Below, piece after piece: positions 50,871-60,559 of a DNA stretch of 64,000 bases. The first letter of the stretch is position 1. Each line of letters begins with the position of its first letter. The notes beneath the pieces were generated by a model, which worked only from the letters and a program-made list of their open reading frames with translations, ran no database searches and was not told the origin of the DNA. A program made the position numbers and the translations under genes. Source of the DNA: SZUA-37 sp964472525 (GTDB lineage: Bacteria > Pseudomonadota > Gammaproteobacteria > UBA6429 > Thiohalophilaceae); the NCBI GenBank assembly GCA_964472525.1, contig CAYYLL010000012.1:13147-77146 (forward strand). Direction: 5' to 3'.

Positions 50871-53800
50871 ATGTATTTATCAAAACTAAAATTATCAGGA
50901 TTTAAGTCCTTTGTAGACCCCACCACCGTGTCTTTCCCCAGTAAATTAATTGGCGTTGTCGGGCCGAATGGTTGTGGAAAATCAAATATTATTGATGCGG
51001 TACGTTGGGTAATGGGAGAATCATCGGCTAAACACCTACGTGGTGACTCGATGGCCGATGTTATTTTCAGTGGTTCAACCTCACGCAAACCGGTGGGGCA
51101 GGCCTCGGTTGAGTTGGTATTTAACAATACCGACGGCTCATTAGGTGGCGAATATGCCAATTATAATGAAATATCCATTAAGCGCACGGTATCGCGTGAC
51201 GGGCAGTCTGTTTATTATTTAAATGGCACCAAGTGTCGCCGGCGTGATATTACGGATATTTTCCTGGGCACGGGGTTAGGCCCTCGCAGTTATGCGATTA
51301 TTGAACAAGGCACCATTTCTCGTATTATTGAAGCCAAGCCAGAAGAACTACGGGTATTTCTGGAAGAGGCAGCAGGTATATCCAAATATAAAGAGCGCCG
51401 TCGTGAAACGATTAACCGGATTAAACACACCCGCGATAATCTGGATCGTTTAAATGATTTACGTGAAGAGTTGGATAAGCAACTTGCACGTTTAAAGCGT
51501 CAGTCGCGTACGGCTGAACGTTATAAAATTTTGCGTGAAGAAGAACGATTAAACAAAGGACAATTGCAGGCTCTGCGTTGGCAAGACATTAATACGCATT
51601 ATGAAGAAACCGAATCTACTATCTCAAAACAACAAATTGCTGCTGAAGGCGTGGTGGCGAAACAACGTTCAGTTGAAGCGGATATTGAAAAACAACGCCA
51701 GGATCATACTGAAGCATCCGATAAGTTTAACCAGATCCAAAGTCGCTTTTACAGTGTGGGTTCCGATATTGCACGATTGGAGCAGTCTATTCAACATGCT
51801 AAAGAACGTCGTCAGCAAATCCAAACTGATATTCGTCAAGCTGAAAATGAATGGAATCAGGCACAGGCACAATTAAACATTGATCGTCAGCGTATAGAGT
51901 CATTAGAAAAAGAACGTGTTGAGCTTGAACCGCAATTAAGTCAGTTAGATGAAGCTGCAAAACAGTCAGCACAAAAATTCAGTGATTCTGAACAAGCTAT
52001 GCAGCAGTGGCAGTCTTCATGGGATGAAGTCAATAAGCAAGCCATGGCCCCGGCACAAACAGCCGAAGTACAACGTACACGTATTGAAAATTTCGATAAA
52101 ACCATTGCTGATTTATTACAACGTAAAGAAAAGTTAGAACAGGAATTACAGAGCATTTCACCTGAAAAATTTAATCAGGAAATTGATGGACTACAACAGC
52201 AGCTTGAAACCACCAGCGTGGATGCAGAAACACATAAAAAATCTGTAGAAAGTTCACAACAACAAATTACGCAAGCACGTGAAGAAATTGTGTCACTGAA
52301 TAATGCGCTACACAGTAAACGCGATGACTTACAATCTATTCGTGGACGTTGCAGTTCGCTTGAAGCATTGCAACAAGCGGCACTGGGTAAAGAAGATTCA
52401 GATTTGAATCAATGGCTCAATGCGCAGTCTTTAAGTGATGCACCTCGTTTAGCCGAGGAACTTAATGTTGAATCCGGTTGGGAGCGTGCGGTAGAAAGTG
52501 TTTTAGGCTATTATTTACAGGCTGTTTGTATTAATGACACATCAAATCTTGCCAGTCAGTTAACCCAACTTGAAAATGGCAGCATAGCCCTGTTTGATAC
52601 AACGGCCGTTGCTTCAACCGGAACGCTGGCGAGTAATGCTTTACTTGAAAAAGTAAATTCAGCTTATGATCTGAAGTCTGTTTTAGGAAATGTGTTGGCG
52701 GCAAATACATTGGATGACGCATTGGCACTTCGTTCTAATCTTGCTTTGCATCAGTCTGTTATTACACCAGAAGGGATCTGGTTAGGACAGAACTGGATCC
52801 GTTATGTGAAAAATGACGATTCCGAATCTGGTATATTGCAACGTGAACAGGAAATTAAATCACTCCATCAGGGTATCGACAGTTTGGATGCTGATGTGAA
52901 AGCGTTGCAAGCAAAACTGGAAGAACAACAGCAACAATTAAAAAACGTTGAATCAGAACGTGATGCACAGCAGGCAACATTAAATCAAACCAATAGACAG
53001 CTTGCCGATGTACAAGCGCAGTTAAATGCAAAGAAAAATAATCGTCAGCAGGTTGAGTCACGTCAGGGTAATTTACAAACTGAGTTTGCACAGGCTGAAG
53101 AAAAAATAATACAGGCGCAGAATGATGCACGCGAAGCGCGAGGTCACTTGCAACAAGCACTGGATTCAATGGCCGAGTTAGAGAAAAAACGTAATGAATT
53201 GAGTCAGCAACGTGCTTTGTTAACCGAACAACATGCGCAAAGTCGTATTAAGTCCAATGAAGATAGAGACGCATTACAGAAAGTGACTATTCGTGTTGAA
53301 ACGCTGCGCACTGAACTGTCATCGACTCAACAAACACTTGAGCGGATGGAGTCACAACTGGAACAGCTAACCTCACGTCGTGATGAGCTATCCAAATTAT
53401 TTGATGAAGGTGAAGCTCCACTGGTCGATATGGCAAAAGAAATTGAACAGCAGTTAGCCCAGCGTGCTGACGTTGAAGGTCAAATGAAAAAGGCTCGGGA
53501 AGTTATGACCGAGATTGAACAACAATTACAAAAACTTGAAGAATTGCGTTCACAAGTAGAGCAAGAGCATGAAGAAGCACGTAACCTGCTTGAACAAACC
53601 CGTATTAACTGGCAAGAACAAAAAGTTCGCCGACAAACTATTGAAGAACAGGTGATTGAAGCAGGCTTTGAATTAAAAGTATTAATTCAGGAAATGCCTG
53701 AAGAAGCCAATATTGCCGCATGGCAAACCATTGTTGAAGAATTAGAAGGTAAAATTAATCGACTTGGGCCTATTAATCTGGCGGCTATCGATGAGTTTGA

Positions 53801-54377
53801 ACAAGAGTCCGAGCGTAAAGAATATCTGGATGCGCAAAATGAAGACTTGGTTGAAGCACTTGAAACTTTGGAAGATGCTATTAGTAAAATAGACCGTGAA
53901 ACTCGTACCCGTTTTAGTGATACATTTGATCAGGTTAACGTCAAACTTAAAGAGTTGTTTCCACGTTTATTTGGTGGCGGTCATGCTTATCTTGAATTAA
54001 CCGGTGATGATATTCTTGATGCAGGTGTAACGGTTATGGCGCGGCCACCGGGCAAGCGAAATAGTACGATTCATTTATTGTCCGGTGGTGAAAAAGCGTT
54101 AACGGCAGTGGCAATGGTGTTTGCGATTTTCGAATTAAATCCTGCGCCATTTTGTATGCTCGACGAAGTGGATGCGCCATTGGATGATGCCAATGTAGGA
54201 CGTTACTCCGAACTAGTGAAGCATATGTCTGACCGTATTCAGTTTATTTTTATTACCCATAATAAAGTCACAATGGAAATAGCCGATCATCTAACGGGTG
54301 TTACCATGTCTGAACCAGGCGTTTCGCGTCTGGTTGCGGTTGATGTCGAAGAGGCCGTTGAGCTAGCCGCAGTATAG
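50871..54377 (+). CDS. smc: chromosome segregation protein SMC
   Basis: 1168 residues from ATG 50871, where MYLSKLKLSGFKSF matches SMC starts; an in-frame GTG 33 bases upstream is less likely. Walker A GPNGCGKSN, two long coiled coils around a hinge (about 500-640), signature HLLSGGEKALTAVAM and Walker B FCMLDEVDAPLDD. It organises and segregates the chromosome. The order smc-zipA-ligA is typical of gammaproteobacteria that use SMC rather than MukB. Confidence 0.97.
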   Translation: MYLSKLKLSGFKSFVDPTTVSFPSKLIGVVGPNGCGKSNIIDAVRWVMGESSAKHLRGDSMADVIFSGSTSRKPVGQASVELVFNNTDGSLGGEYANYNEISIKRTVSRDGQSVYYLNGTKCRRRDITDIFLGTGLGPRSYAIIEQGTISRIIEAKPEELRVFLEEAAGISKYKERRRETINRIKHTRDNLDRLNDLREELDKQLARLKRQSRTAERYKILREEERLNKGQLQALRWQDINTHYEETESTISKQQIAAEGVVAKQRSVEADIEKQRQDHTEASDKFNQIQSRFYSVGSDIARLEQSIQHAKERRQQIQTDIRQAENEWNQAQAQLNIDRQRIESLEKERVELEPQLSQLDEAAKQSAQKFSDSEQAMQQWQSSWDEVNKQAMAPAQTAEVQRTRIENFDKTIADLLQRKEKLEQELQSISPEKFNQEIDGLQQQLETTSVDAETHKKSVESSQQQITQAREEIVSLNNALHSKRDDLQSIRGRCSSLEALQQAALGKEDSDLNQWLNAQSLSDAPRLAEELNVESGWERAVESVLGYYLQAVCINDTSNLASQLTQLENGSIALFDTTAVASTGTLASNALLEKVNSAYDLKSVLGNVLAANTLDDALALRSNLALHQSVITPEGIWLGQNWIRYVKNDDSESGILQREQEIKSLHQGIDSLDADVKALQAKLEEQQQQLKNVESERDAQQATLNQTNRQLADVQAQLNAKKNNRQQVESRQGNLQTEFAQAEEKIIQAQNDAREARGHLQQALDSMAELEKKRNELSQQRALLTEQHAQSRIKSNEDRDALQKVTIRVETLRTELSSTQQTLERMESQLEQLTSRRDELSKLFDEGEAPLVDMAKEIEQQLAQRADVEGQMKKAREVMTEIEQQLQKLEELRSQVEQEHEEARNLLEQTRINWQEQKVRRQTIEEQVIEAGFELKVLIQEMPEEANIAAWQTIVEELEGKINRLGPINLAAIDEFEQESERKEYLDAQNEDLVEALETLEDAISKIDRETRTRFSDTFDQVNVKLKELFPRLFGGGHAYLELTGDDILDAGVTVMARPPGKRNSTIHLLSGGEKALTAVAMVFAIFELNPAPFCMLDEVDAPLDDANVGRYSELVKHMSDRIQFIFITHNKVTMEIADHLTGVTMSEPGVSRLVAVDVEEAVELAAV

Positions 54378-54387
54378 TCTTTAAAAT

Positions 54388-54420
54388 AGAGACCTTTATT
54401 CGAATGTAATCAAGGTCTCT
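54388..54420 (+). other. hairpin between smc and zipA
   Basis: 9-bp perfect stem (AGAGACCTT / AAGGTCTCT) with a 15-base loop. There is no T run after it, so it may be an mRNA processing or stability element rather than a full terminator. Confidence 0.5.
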
Positions 54421-54462
54421 AAATAACATGGGGTTTCTAGATATTAGGCTGTTGGTAATACA

Positions 54463-55224
54463 ATGAATATATTGCGTATTATATTAATAATTACAGGCAT
54501 TATTTTTATAATCGGAATATATTATTTTCAGAAAAAAATAGATTCAAGCGTTCCATTCCTGCAAAATATAAAAATATTTCTAAAAAAATTATTCACACCA
54601 GAAAGTGAAAGTGTACGAGAGCCATCTTCGATTAAACATTCCGTTGAACAACTCAGTAAAGAGCAGCTTGCAAGCATGAGTAATATGGTTGCAAATAAAG
54701 TGCGTCAGAATGAAGTAACAGCAAAGGATGTTTCTATTGAAGCTGCGCAAACTCAGGCTGTGGTGGTTCCCAAAGGTGAAGAACTATTAATTACTTTAAC
54801 GGTTATCCCTAAATCGGGGCATTGTTTTAGTGGCAATGAAATTATTTCGGCATGTCAATCTGCGGGCTTACAGTTAGGGGAATTTAACATCTTCCATCGC
54901 TATGCTTTAGTTAATGACAAGGTACAGATAATACCGGTTTGCAGTCTAGTTAATTTATTTGAACCGGGTTATTTTGACATGGATACGATGCTCGATTTTT
55001 CAACTGAAGGGCTATCCTTGTTTATGCAATTACCAGGGCCGGTTGACGGGCGTGAAGCATTCTCTATTTTAATGGATGTATCTGAAAAATTAAGTCTTAA
55101 CCTGAATGCCACTATTTGTGATGACTCGCGTAGTGTTTTAACGACACAAACAATCAGTCATTTAAAAGAAAAAGTAGAAAATTATTGTTTTAAATTAAAA
55201 ATGGCTTCATTGCAAAATCATTAA
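54463..55224 (+). CDS. zipA: cell division protein ZipA
   Basis: 253 residues. N-terminal membrane anchor (about 3-22), a short variable linker, and the C-terminal ZipA domain that binds FtsZ (LLITLTVIPKSGHCFSGNEI; GLSLFMQLPGPVDGREAFSILMDVSEKLS). ZipA is specific to Gammaproteobacteria, which supports the taxonomic call. The linker is short and not strongly Pro/Gln-rich as in E. coli. Confidence 0.93.
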   Translation: MNILRIILIITGIIFIIGIYYFQKKIDSSVPFLQNIKIFLKKLFTPESESVREPSSIKHSVEQLSKEQLASMSNMVANKVRQNEVTAKDVSIEAAQTQAVVVPKGEELLITLTVIPKSGHCFSGNEIISACQSAGLQLGEFNIFHRYALVNDKVQIIPVCSLVNLFEPGYFDMDTMLDFSTEGLSLFMQLPGPVDGREAFSILMDVSEKLSLNLNATICDDSRSVLTTQTISHLKEKVENYCFKLKMASLQNH

Positions 55225-55281
55225 CTTCAAGTCGTTTAATTTTTTATGTTTCACCCCTCATTTAGTTAGGTAACCACTTTA

Positions 55282-57309
55282 ATGTCAGCGTTAGTAACCA
55301 AAATTAATCAATTAAAAGATGAATTAAATCATCACAATTATCAGTACTATGTATTGGATGATCCGGAAATATCAGATAGTGGATACGATAAGTTATTACG
55401 TGAGCTACAGGAAATAGAGGCACAACATCCTGAGTTGATTACCTCTGATTCACCCACACAACGTGTTGGTGCAATACCGTTAACGGAATTTAACAGTGCT
55501 AAACATGAAATGCCGATGCTCTCTTTGGCGAATGCCTTTTCAGACAACGAGTTTAATGATTTCAATCAGCGTATTATTGATATATTAATTAAAGCAGAAC
55601 ATTATAACGGTAAGGATATTCACTATGCCGCAGAACCCAAGTTGGATGGGCTTGCTATCAGTTTGCTTTATGAAAAGGGTATTCTTATTCGGGGCGCAAC
55701 GCGTGGTGATGGCTTAACTGGTGAAGATGTGACTCAAAATATCCGAACGATTGAAACCATTCCATTAAAATTATTGGGTAATAAAATTCCATCACGTTTG
55801 GAAGTGCGTGGCGAAGTCATTATGGATAAAAAAGGTTTTGAGCAACTTAATCAGAATCAACGAAAAAATAACGAGAAAATTTTTGCCAATCCGCGAAATG
55901 CAGCAGCAGGTTCTTTGCGGCAGCTTGATGCAAGAATAACGGCAACACGCCCTTTATCTTTTTTCTGCTATGGCATTGGTATTATTTCTGATGACGTGAT
56001 GTTACCCAACACCCACAGCGAGATTATGGCACTGCTAAAATCATGGGGAATGCGTACTAACCCTGAAAGTCAGGTGGTGACTGGTGCGACAGGTGCGGTA
56101 AATTATTATAATCACTTATCAAATAAACGTGAGTCACTTGAGTATGAAATTGACGGCATTGTTTATAAGGTGGACAGTTTAGAATATCAGAAAATTCTCG
56201 GGTTTGTAGCACGGGCTCCACGTTGGGCGATTGCAAGAAAATTTCCTGCCCATGAAGAAATGACTAAAGTACTCGGCATTGATATTCAGGTAGGACGAAC
56301 CGGGGCGTTAACGCCGGTTGCTAGATTGGAACCTGTTTTTGTTGGTGGGGTCATGGTGAGTAATGCCACTTTGCATAATCAAGACGAGATTGAACGGCTG
56401 GATATTCGTGTTAGTGATACGGTTGTGATTCGACGTGCGGGTGATGTCATTCCTCAAGTCGTGAATGTGGTGTTAAGCAAGCGTGAAGGCAAACCACGTA
56501 AGTATAAAATGCCAAGTCATTGTCCTGTTTGTGGTTCACTGGTTATTCGTAACGAGAATGAAGTGGTCACCCGTTGCAGTGGCGGATTGTATTGTGAAGC
56601 GCAGGGTAAGCAGGCTATTATTCATTTTGCTTCACGTAAGGCGATGAACATTGATGGCCTAGGTGATAAGTTGATTGAGTTATTGGTTGATGAAGGCTTA
56701 ATTAAAACCAGTGCTGATCTTTATACTTTAACCCATGAGCAAATTGCAGGCTTAGAACGCATGGGGGATAAATCGGCTAGTAAATTATTAAAAGCCTTAA
56801 CGGAGTCCAAACAAACAACGCTGGCACGTTTTATTTTTTCTTTGGGCATCCATGACGTGGGAGAGACAACAGCTAAGACCTTGGCGACACATTTTAACTC
56901 ACTTGAAAAATTAGAATCGGCCAATTTTGATGAATTAGTCAGTATTCGTGATGTAGGGCCGGTGGTGGCAAATAACGTAATGACATTTTTTAAACAAAAG
57001 CATAATCGTGAAGTGATTGATGCATTATTAGAAACAGGTATTCACTGGCCAAAAGAAGAATTAGTATTGTCACAGGCTCAAACGCTAGCGGGTAAAATCT
57101 TTGTGATTACGGGCACATTTTCTGAACTGTCGAGAGAGGAGGCAAAACAGGTACTGCAAGCTCTAGGTGCGAAGGTGACGGGCAGTGTTTCAAAGAAAAC
57201 AGACTATGTTGTTGCCGGTGAAAGCCCGGGCTCAAAAGTGACAAAAGCACAGCAACTGGGTGTTGAGATCCTTTCCGAGGCGCAGCTTAAGGCACTTTTT
57301 AATGTATAA
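55282..57309 (+). CDS. ligA: NAD-dependent DNA ligase
   Basis: 675 residues. Ia domain (YDKLLRELQEIE), adenylation lysine in KLDG (Lys120), TRGDGLTGEDVTQN, oligonucleotide-binding domain (IDIQVGRTGALTPVARLEPV), a four-Cys zinc finger (CPVC-x16-C-x5-C), helix-hairpin-helix repeats and a C-terminal BRCT domain (GKIFVITGTFSELSREE). It seals nicks during replication. Normal length. Confidence 0.98.
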   Translation: MSALVTKINQLKDELNHHNYQYYVLDDPEISDSGYDKLLRELQEIEAQHPELITSDSPTQRVGAIPLTEFNSAKHEMPMLSLANAFSDNEFNDFNQRIIDILIKAEHYNGKDIHYAAEPKLDGLAISLLYEKGILIRGATRGDGLTGEDVTQNIRTIETIPLKLLGNKIPSRLEVRGEVIMDKKGFEQLNQNQRKNNEKIFANPRNAAAGSLRQLDARITATRPLSFFCYGIGIISDDVMLPNTHSEIMALLKSWGMRTNPESQVVTGATGAVNYYNHLSNKRESLEYEIDGIVYKVDSLEYQKILGFVARAPRWAIARKFPAHEEMTKVLGIDIQVGRTGALTPVARLEPVFVGGVMVSNATLHNQDEIERLDIRVSDTVVIRRAGDVIPQVVNVVLSKREGKPRKYKMPSHCPVCGSLVIRNENEVVTRCSGGLYCEAQGKQAIIHFASRKAMNIDGLGDKLIELLVDEGLIKTSADLYTLTHEQIAGLERMGDKSASKLLKALTESKQTTLARFIFSLGIHDVGETTAKTLATHFNSLEKLESANFDELVSIRDVGPVVANNVMTFFKQKHNREVIDALLETGIHWPKEELVLSQAQTLAGKIFVITGTFSELSREEAKQVLQALGAKVTGSVSKKTDYVVAGESPGSKVTKAQQLGVEILSEAQLKALFNV

Positions 57310-57403
57310 GTTATTGAATCATATCAATTTATTATAAAAATGTGATATTCATCACGTTCAGCTATAATTTAAGCCATATTATTGAATTTTTAGGATAGGA
57401 GTG

Positions 57404-57568
57404 ATGCCAATGGAAGAAGCATACAAAGGCCCAGAAAGACGTATTAAGCAACGTCGAAAGAATGATGATCGTCGTGATATTATGCGATTTGAACCCACCA
57501 AAACACCGCGTCGTTCAGGAAAAGATCGACGAGTTAAAAGTATTTGGGATGATCGGAACGGTTTCTAG
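57404..57568 (+). CDS. 54-residue Arg/Asp-rich protein
   Basis: ATG 57404 follows an AGGA ribosome site (GTG at 57401 and ATG 57410 are alternatives). The product is MPMEEAYKGPERRIKQRRKN through a stop at 57568. It has two dibasic clusters (GPERRIKQRRKNDDRRD and RRSGKDRRV) separated by a Pro/Thr stretch, and ends in WDDRNGF. No membrane segment, no known fold. It lies between ligA and a bidirectional terminator. The clean ribosome site and biased composition argue for a real gene. Confidence 0.65.
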   Translation: MPMEEAYKGPERRIKQRRKNDDRRDIMRFEPTKTPRRSGKDRRVKSIWDDRNGF

Positions 57569-57615
57569 GTTTTTATAATTTTATTCGAAGTTATTCGAAG
57601 CAGTCTGTTTATATT

Positions 57616-57653
57616 AAAAAAGCCATTGCCCTTTATAAGAGCAATGGCTTTTT
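57616..57653. terminator. bidirectional terminator
   Basis: A 13-bp stem (AAAAGCCATTGC core / GCAATGGCTTTT) with an 11-base loop and T tracts on both sides. It separates the small plus-strand gene from the convergent PpiC gene and can serve both. Confidence 0.85.
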
Positions 57654-57678
57654 CTTTGTGCGAGATTAAATTTAATTG

Positions 57679-58500
57679 TTATTTATTAATTTTAATTTTT
57701 GCTTTTTTACGTAGCTTTATAATGTATTCCTGTAATTTTTTATTTTGCATAATAATACGTACTTGCTGTTTGACGTCTTTAAATTTAGGTGGTTCCATTT
57801 TGCGGGTGTCTTCTAACTTAATAACATGCCAGCCAAATTTTGTTTTAACGGGTGTTTTTGTATAAGCACCTTTTTTCAACCCAGCAACTGCTTTAGAAAA
57901 TGCAGGCACCATTTGACGCGCGTTAAACCAACCCAGATCACCACCATTTTTACCCGTTGGGCCAGTGGAGTAAGCCTTTGCCAGTTTGATAAAGTCTTTA
58001 CCGTTATTCAGTTCTTTAATAACAGATTTCGCTTTGGCTTCTGTTTTTAATAGAATATGCCGAGCTTTATATTCTTTGATATTGGCAGACTTTATGCGAC
58101 GGTCATATTCAAGTTTTAATGCGGTGTCAGTAATCGGGGTTGCTAACATTGTTTTACGAATGGCATATTTAATTAACAAATCAATCCGATGTTGTTTAAG
58201 TTGAAATATAACATCTTTATTTTTTTCTATCTTTTGTCGAAGAGCATCCTGATACATTAATTGGCGATTAATTAATTCTTGGATAAGAAGTTCATGGTTC
58301 TTTTTAACATCAAACTTTGGGTCCTGTTTTTTCTTGAACTCGATATAAGCTTTAAATGTTTTTTCAGTAATCGGTTTACCATTAACCGTTGCAACTGCTT
58401 TAGCAGCAGAATAGGCATTAAAACTAATAAAAGTAATTGCTGTGCTGAGCAGAAATACTAAAAGTTTGTTTATTTTGGGTGTTGATTTTTTATGTAACAT
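57679..58500 (-). CDS. PpiC/parvulin-type periplasmic peptidyl-prolyl isomerase
   Basis: 273 residues. Signal peptide about 1-33. N-terminal SurA-like helical region (VATVNGKPITEKTFKAYIEF, then LIQELINRQLMYQDAL), then a parvulin domain (YKARHILLKTEAKAKSVIKELNNG; GGDLGWFNARQMVPAFSKAV; FGWHVIKLEDTRK). It should fold exported proteins in the periplasm. The sequence is exceptionally lysine-rich. This could be a SurA-like foldase or a specialised one. Confidence 0.9.
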   Translation of the reverse strand: MLHKKSTPKINKLLVFLLSTAITFISFNAYSAAKAVATVNGKPITEKTFKAYIEFKKKQDPKFDVKKNHELLIQELINRQLMYQDALRQKIEKNKDVIFQLKQHRIDLLIKYAIRKTMLATPITDTALKLEYDRRIKSANIKEYKARHILLKTEAKAKSVIKELNNGKDFIKLAKAYSTGPTGKNGGDLGWFNARQMVPAFSKAVAGLKKGAYTKTPVKTKFGWHVIKLEDTRKMEPPKFKDVKQQVRIIMQNKKLQEYIIKLRKKAKIKINK

Positions 58501-58554
58501 GATTTTATCCTTAAATAATAGTGATTAACCTGAATATATTAACCATAGGTTAAC

Positions 58555-58854
58555 TTATGGTAGTACCTTCTTAAAGGGTTTTACTGTGACGTGTTCGTAA
58601 ACGCCGGCTTTAATATAGGGGTCGGCATTCGCCCATGATTGGGCATCTTCAAAAGAATTAAATTCAGCAATAATTAACGAACCGGTAAAGCCTGCCGAAC
58701 CGGGATCTTCATTATCAATAGCAGGATGCGGGCCGGCTAAAATAAGTTGCCCCTGTTCTTTCAGTTTTTCTAATCGCACGACATGTTCAGGACGAGTCGC
58801 TAGTCTTTTGTCTAAACTATTGGGTTTATCTTCTGCAATGATGGCATATAGCAT
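58555..58854 (-). CDS. yciI: YciI-family protein
   Basis: 99 residues. Ferredoxin-like fold pattern: MLYAIIAEDKPNSL at the start, RPEHVVRLEKLKEQGQLILAGP, and SFEDAQSWANADPYIKAGVYEHV. YciI resembles dehydrogenase-like domains with a conserved His-Asp pair; exact reaction unproved. It overlaps the yciB stop by one base, as in the conserved pair. Confidence 0.92.
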   Translation of the reverse strand: MLYAIIAEDKPNSLDKRLATRPEHVVRLEKLKEQGQLILAGPHPAIDNEDPGSAGFTGSLIIAEFNSFEDAQSWANADPYIKAGVYEHVTVKPFKKVLP

Positions 58855-59477
58855 TAATTGTTTTCTTCTGCTTGTATTGATTCGACAGGAACGGATTCTG
58901 GTTTTGATGGACCGGGTTTGGATTTTATATCATCTTCGTTGATATATTTAGAAAGGAATATTCCCTGAATAACAACAAAGGCAAGGGTTAAGCCCAAAAC
59001 ACCAAATAATTTAAAATCAACCCAAGTATCGAAATCAAAAAAGTAAGCAACCAGTAAGTTAATCACACCGGTTAGTACAAAAAATAAAACCCACGACAAG
59101 CTTAGGCGATGCCATGCCACATCGGGCATGGTTATATTTGCTTGCATCATTCGTTTAACAATGGGTGTTTTGTTGCCAATAAAATGGCTAGCATAAAATA
59201 CAATAGCAAAAAGCCAGTTAGCAATGCTGACTTTCCAGATAAGAAACAGAGGGTCTTTAAAGTAAATGGTCGCACCACCAAAGATAACAACCAAAACCAG
59301 TGTGATAACGTGCATCTTTTCAATTTTTTTGTGACGAAACCAGTTGTATGTAATTTGTAGGAATGTTGCAGCCATAAGAGCGGCTGTTGCGGTAATCATC
59401 CCATCAACCTGATTTTCATACGATTTGAAAATAATAAAAAACAAGAGAACAGGGAAAAAATCAAATAAGAACTTCAT
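58854..59477 (-). CDS. yciB: YciB/IspZ, inner-membrane septation-linked protein
   Basis: 207 residues, about five membrane helices, starting MKFLFDFFPVLLFFIIFK as usual for YciB. Motifs ATFLQITYNWFRHKKIEKMH, ANWLFAIVFYASHFIG and TWVDFKLFGVLGLTLAF. A hydrophilic tail of about 30 residues (PGPSKPESVPVESIQ) extends beyond the normal end. YciB supports envelope integrity and septation. Upstream of it lies the inserted AraC gene. Confidence 0.93.
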   Translation of the reverse strand: MKFLFDFFPVLLFFIIFKSYENQVDGMITATAALMAATFLQITYNWFRHKKIEKMHVITLVLVVIFGGATIYFKDPLFLIWKVSIANWLFAIVFYASHFIGNKTPIVKRMMQANITMPDVAWHRLSLSWVLFFVLTGVINLLVAYFFDFDTWVDFKLFGVLGLTLAFVVIQGIFLSKYINEDDIKSKPGPSKPESVPVESIQAEENN

Positions 59478-59667
59478 GGTGTATTAACAACTATATTGAG
59501 TATTGGTGCCATTTAAAGACAATAATTTATGTATTAGGTTTAACTTATCTTGATATTATCATGAATTATTTTTTAAGACACATCATTTCTTATGGATACA
59601 ATATTGCAATGATGTTGATCGTGCCAATTGTACCAACGGCAAGGTGTGCTGGCATGGGAGCGGGTAT

Positions 59668-60477
59668 TTACTTTTTATTATATTCTCCTGTACGAAAATA
59701 TGTGCCCGGTGGCATTCCGAGACTGCGTCGGAACATAGCGATAAAGGCACTCGGGCTTTGGTAACCGAGTTCCAGCGCGATGCGGGTAACCGACTGGCCT
59801 TGTCCGAGCCGGTCGATGGCTTCCAGTAGACGCAATTGTTTACGCCAGTCACCGAAGTTCATCCCGGTTTCTTTGATGAACAAACGAGCTAGGGTGCGTG
59901 TACTGGCGCCACAAATTTTAGCCCAATCTTTTAAATTGTACTCATTTGCAGGATCCGCATGTAACTTATCCATAACGTGTCGCAAACGTTTATCCCGTCC
60001 CATAGGCAAGTGTAGCGGTGCTGGTTGTAATTCCGCTAGTAAATCCAAAATCACCTGCATAATCCGGAATCCGCTATCGCCCGAGGAATAATCATCGCCA
60101 ATTTCCACCGCTTTGAGGATCAACTGCTGCAATAGTGGCGGGACATTTAGCACACAGCAACTTTGTGGCAATGCGGCGGTGGTGGATGGATCGACAAACA
60201 GGGTACGAATAGAAATGGAGTCGGTGGCTATGACTTCGTGTGGGATATCAGGGGGTACCCAGACTGCCTGCGAGGGAGGAACGATCCAGGTGCCATCAAT
60301 ACTAAGCACGCGCATGACCCCACGAATGGCATAGACCAGTTGTGCCCGCGGATGTTGGTGGCTGGCTACCCGGTGTGCACCCTGGATCTCCAATGCACGG
60401 GCGAGAATGGGCAGATGGGGATCAAGCCGATAGCCGGTTGAGGTTGGGGCCAGGGTTGTCAGTTTTGCGATATTCAT
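59668..60477 (-). CDS. AraC-family regulator with cupin-type sensor domain
   Basis: 269 residues from ATG 60477. An N-terminal cupin-like beta region (HQHPRAQLVYAIRGVMRVLSIDGTWIVPPSQAVWVPP) senses a ligand, and the C-terminal AraC domain has two helix-turn-helices (NLKDWAKICGASTRTLARLFIKETG; SVTRIALELGYQSPSAFIAMFRRSLG). An upstream start at 60558 is in frame but gives a poor N-terminus. It is divergent from a DASS transporter and probably controls it. The sequence is richer in G and C than the surrounding DNA. Confidence 0.88.
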   Translation of the reverse strand: MNIAKLTTLAPTSTGYRLDPHLPILARALEIQGAHRVASHQHPRAQLVYAIRGVMRVLSIDGTWIVPPSQAVWVPPDIPHEVIATDSISIRTLFVDPSTTAALPQSCCVLNVPPLLQQLILKAVEIGDDYSSGDSGFRIMQVILDLLAELQPAPLHLPMGRDKRLRHVMDKLHADPANEYNLKDWAKICGASTRTLARLFIKETGMNFGDWRKQLRLLEAIDRLGQGQSVTRIALELGYQSPSAFIAMFRRSLGMPPGTYFRTGEYNKK

Positions 60478-60559
60478 TGGCAAATTATAGCAAAACAGGC
60501 ATTGTAGGTGGGTGCATAATTGGGCTTCCATATTTAGTAGCAATTGCTGGAGATCCACT

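Noticed and set aside
57581..57600. Tandem 10-bp repeat TTATTCGAAG
   Set aside because: Only two copies next to a terminator; no feature suggests function.
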